A DNA stretch of 64,000 bases from contig OZ345356.1 of the NCBI GenBank assembly GCA_977006965.1, forward strand, positions 2,170,001-2,234,000, given 5' to 3'. The translations under genes and the position numbers were made by a program. Positions 62,948 to 64,000 of this stretch are shown in pieces (position 1 is the first letter of the stretch; each line of letters starts with the position of its first letter). Source of the DNA: Phymatolithon calcareum. Taxonomy: Eukaryota; Rhodophyta; Florideophyceae; Hapalidiales. The notes beneath the pieces were generated by a model that searched no databases, was not told the DNA's origin, and was given only the letters and a program-made list of their open reading frames with translations.

Positions 62948-64000
62948 CAATTGTTCATAATATTTCAAAAATCGTCTAAGAAATGTCAAATAATTCAATG
63001 TTCAAGATTCACAAAAATCGACAGCTTATTTCAAATATTTCTTTCATATCCAGCAACTTGTAGATTGTCTCGCCCCCACATTCAGTAGCGCAGTGTGCTC
63101 CTGATTGTCATGAGCATCGACAATTTTCCATCCACTGCATCTTTCGAGCGCACATGCCTCCATCGTCATCTCTGCCAGCACGTTCGATTCCAACGATATC
63201 TCCTTTTCTTTTGATTTGCGTCGGACGAGAGATTGTTATTCCGGGACCGAAATGACGCTTCTCTGCTGCGGAACTTGCACGGCGGCTATTCTTGAATTAC
63301 TGAACCCGTTTGCTTACGTCATTATATATTTCCTTGACAACAGCACCGTGAAGTTTTCTGCGGCGAACTCACCAATTCGTCCTGCTTTTTGGACAATTGC
63401 AGCAATATTCGACTCTTTTTGCATGATCGAAATATCTGCCGAAGCTCGCCAAGAAGTCCGACTGGGCAGCTGTCTGTGGACCATACAATGTCCACCCGGT
63501 ATAAGGATATGCGATCTTTGAACCACTTGAGCGATCAATCCGCCGCATCACGGAGGGAAGAGTGTAGATATGGGGACACCAATCTCCAAATACAGCACTA
63601 CCGGAAGATGCGGTAGTCTACACGGAATAGAACGTGGCTTACCGACAAGTGCGCACGCAATCATTGCGTGGTTCGTTACTTCGTAATCACTAAAGTAATT
63701 ACGTGTAGTGTCTAGCAGTAGTTTAGTAGTATACGAAAAGGGTATAAAAGGCAGAGACCGATGCCGCACCTCTGAAGAAGGGGCCATCGGACTCTTCACT
63801 TTCTCTACCAAAATTCAGTCAAGGTGAGCGGACACGCTCGTGTCTCTTGAAATTTCTATCCTGCAGGAGAAATTGTGAGCGCCGTTTACGGCGACTGGAA
63901 AAACACGGGGGAATATCCGAGATAGACCCGTTCGATCGAGAATATACACGGGGGGCTTGATCAGCGATGAGCGTGTTTGCTCCAATCAGCCATCCTATTC
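62948..64000. other. Mostly non-coding; possible promoter at the right
   Basis: An ATG frame at 63252-63521 with a hydrophobic start (LLNPFAYVIIYFLD) is open but unrecognised. GGTATAAAAGG at 63741-63751 is a good TATA box for a + strand unit starting near 63.77 kb and leading out of the window. An LTR promoter is possible. Confidence 0.4.
63743..63749 (+). promoter_or_regulatory. TATA box
   Basis: TATAAAA within AAGGGTATAAAAGGCAG. It is followed by a C/T-rich stretch (CTCTTCACTTTCTCTACC, near 63791) suitable for initiation. No coding region follows within the window. Confidence 0.45.

Noticed and set aside
1-64000. CRISPR arrays, bacterial operons, phage genes
   Set aside because: No regularly spaced identical repeats, no ribosome-binding sites, and the transposon content is eukaryotic.

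Overview
This is eukaryotic nuclear DNA. It contains a Copia-type LTR retrotransposon, a chromodomain remnant, many non-LTR (LINE-like) retrotransposons, pogo-like and hAT-like DNA transposons, and intronless genes with TATA boxes. I see no operon structure and no rRNA or tRNA gene. Dense transposons, single-exon genes and secreted small proteins fit an intron-poor protist or alga (a red alga or an oomycete would be plausible), but nothing here fixes the lineage.

Layout. 1-4.2 kb: a Copia polyprotein running in from the left edge, broken by one TGA and one frameshift. 4.8-8.0 kb: a GC-rich block with a + strand chromodomain end and a - strand coiled-coil, gag-like coding remnant. 8-14.4 kb: two Tigger/pogo-like MITEs, one small hypothetical gene, and retroelement 3' ends. 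14.4-17.0 kb: a complete pogo-like transposon with intact transposase, precise inverted repeats and a TA duplication; its internally deleted derivative lies at 33.1-33.6 kb. 17-22 kb: a membrane protein gene, a repeat-containing gene and a TTAA-flanked foldback element. 22-27.7 kb: two genes of a secreted cysteine-rich family. 28.4-54.3 kb: a graveyard of nested non-LTR elements, here called families A to F by their 3' ends and protein tails, with at least four hAT-derived insertions. Insertion order can be read from target-site duplications of 8 bp (hAT) and 11-16 bp (non-LTR). 54.6-58.9 kb: another hAT remnant, a family F tail, two adjacent large palindromes and a GC-rich gene fragment. 59.0-60.7 kb: an inverted copy of the 22-23.8 kb secreted-protein locus. 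61-62.8 kb: more non-LTR elements. 62.8-64 kb: little recognisable coding, with a TATA box near 63.74 kb.

The most novel item is the secreted family: three genes with a signal peptide followed by one or two copies of a six-cysteine module, C-x10-C-x-C-x16-C-x13/14-C-x24-C, which I do not recognise. Two full-length genes sit in an inverted segmental duplication that includes about 1 kb of upstream DNA. A third has lost its second module and now ends in sequence that is 3' untranslated in its relatives. Nearly everything else is mobile DNA. The autonomous/non-autonomous pairs, a hAT remnant that keeps only its DNA-binding and dimerisation ends, and a possible composite non-autonomous retroelement are the secondary points of interest.
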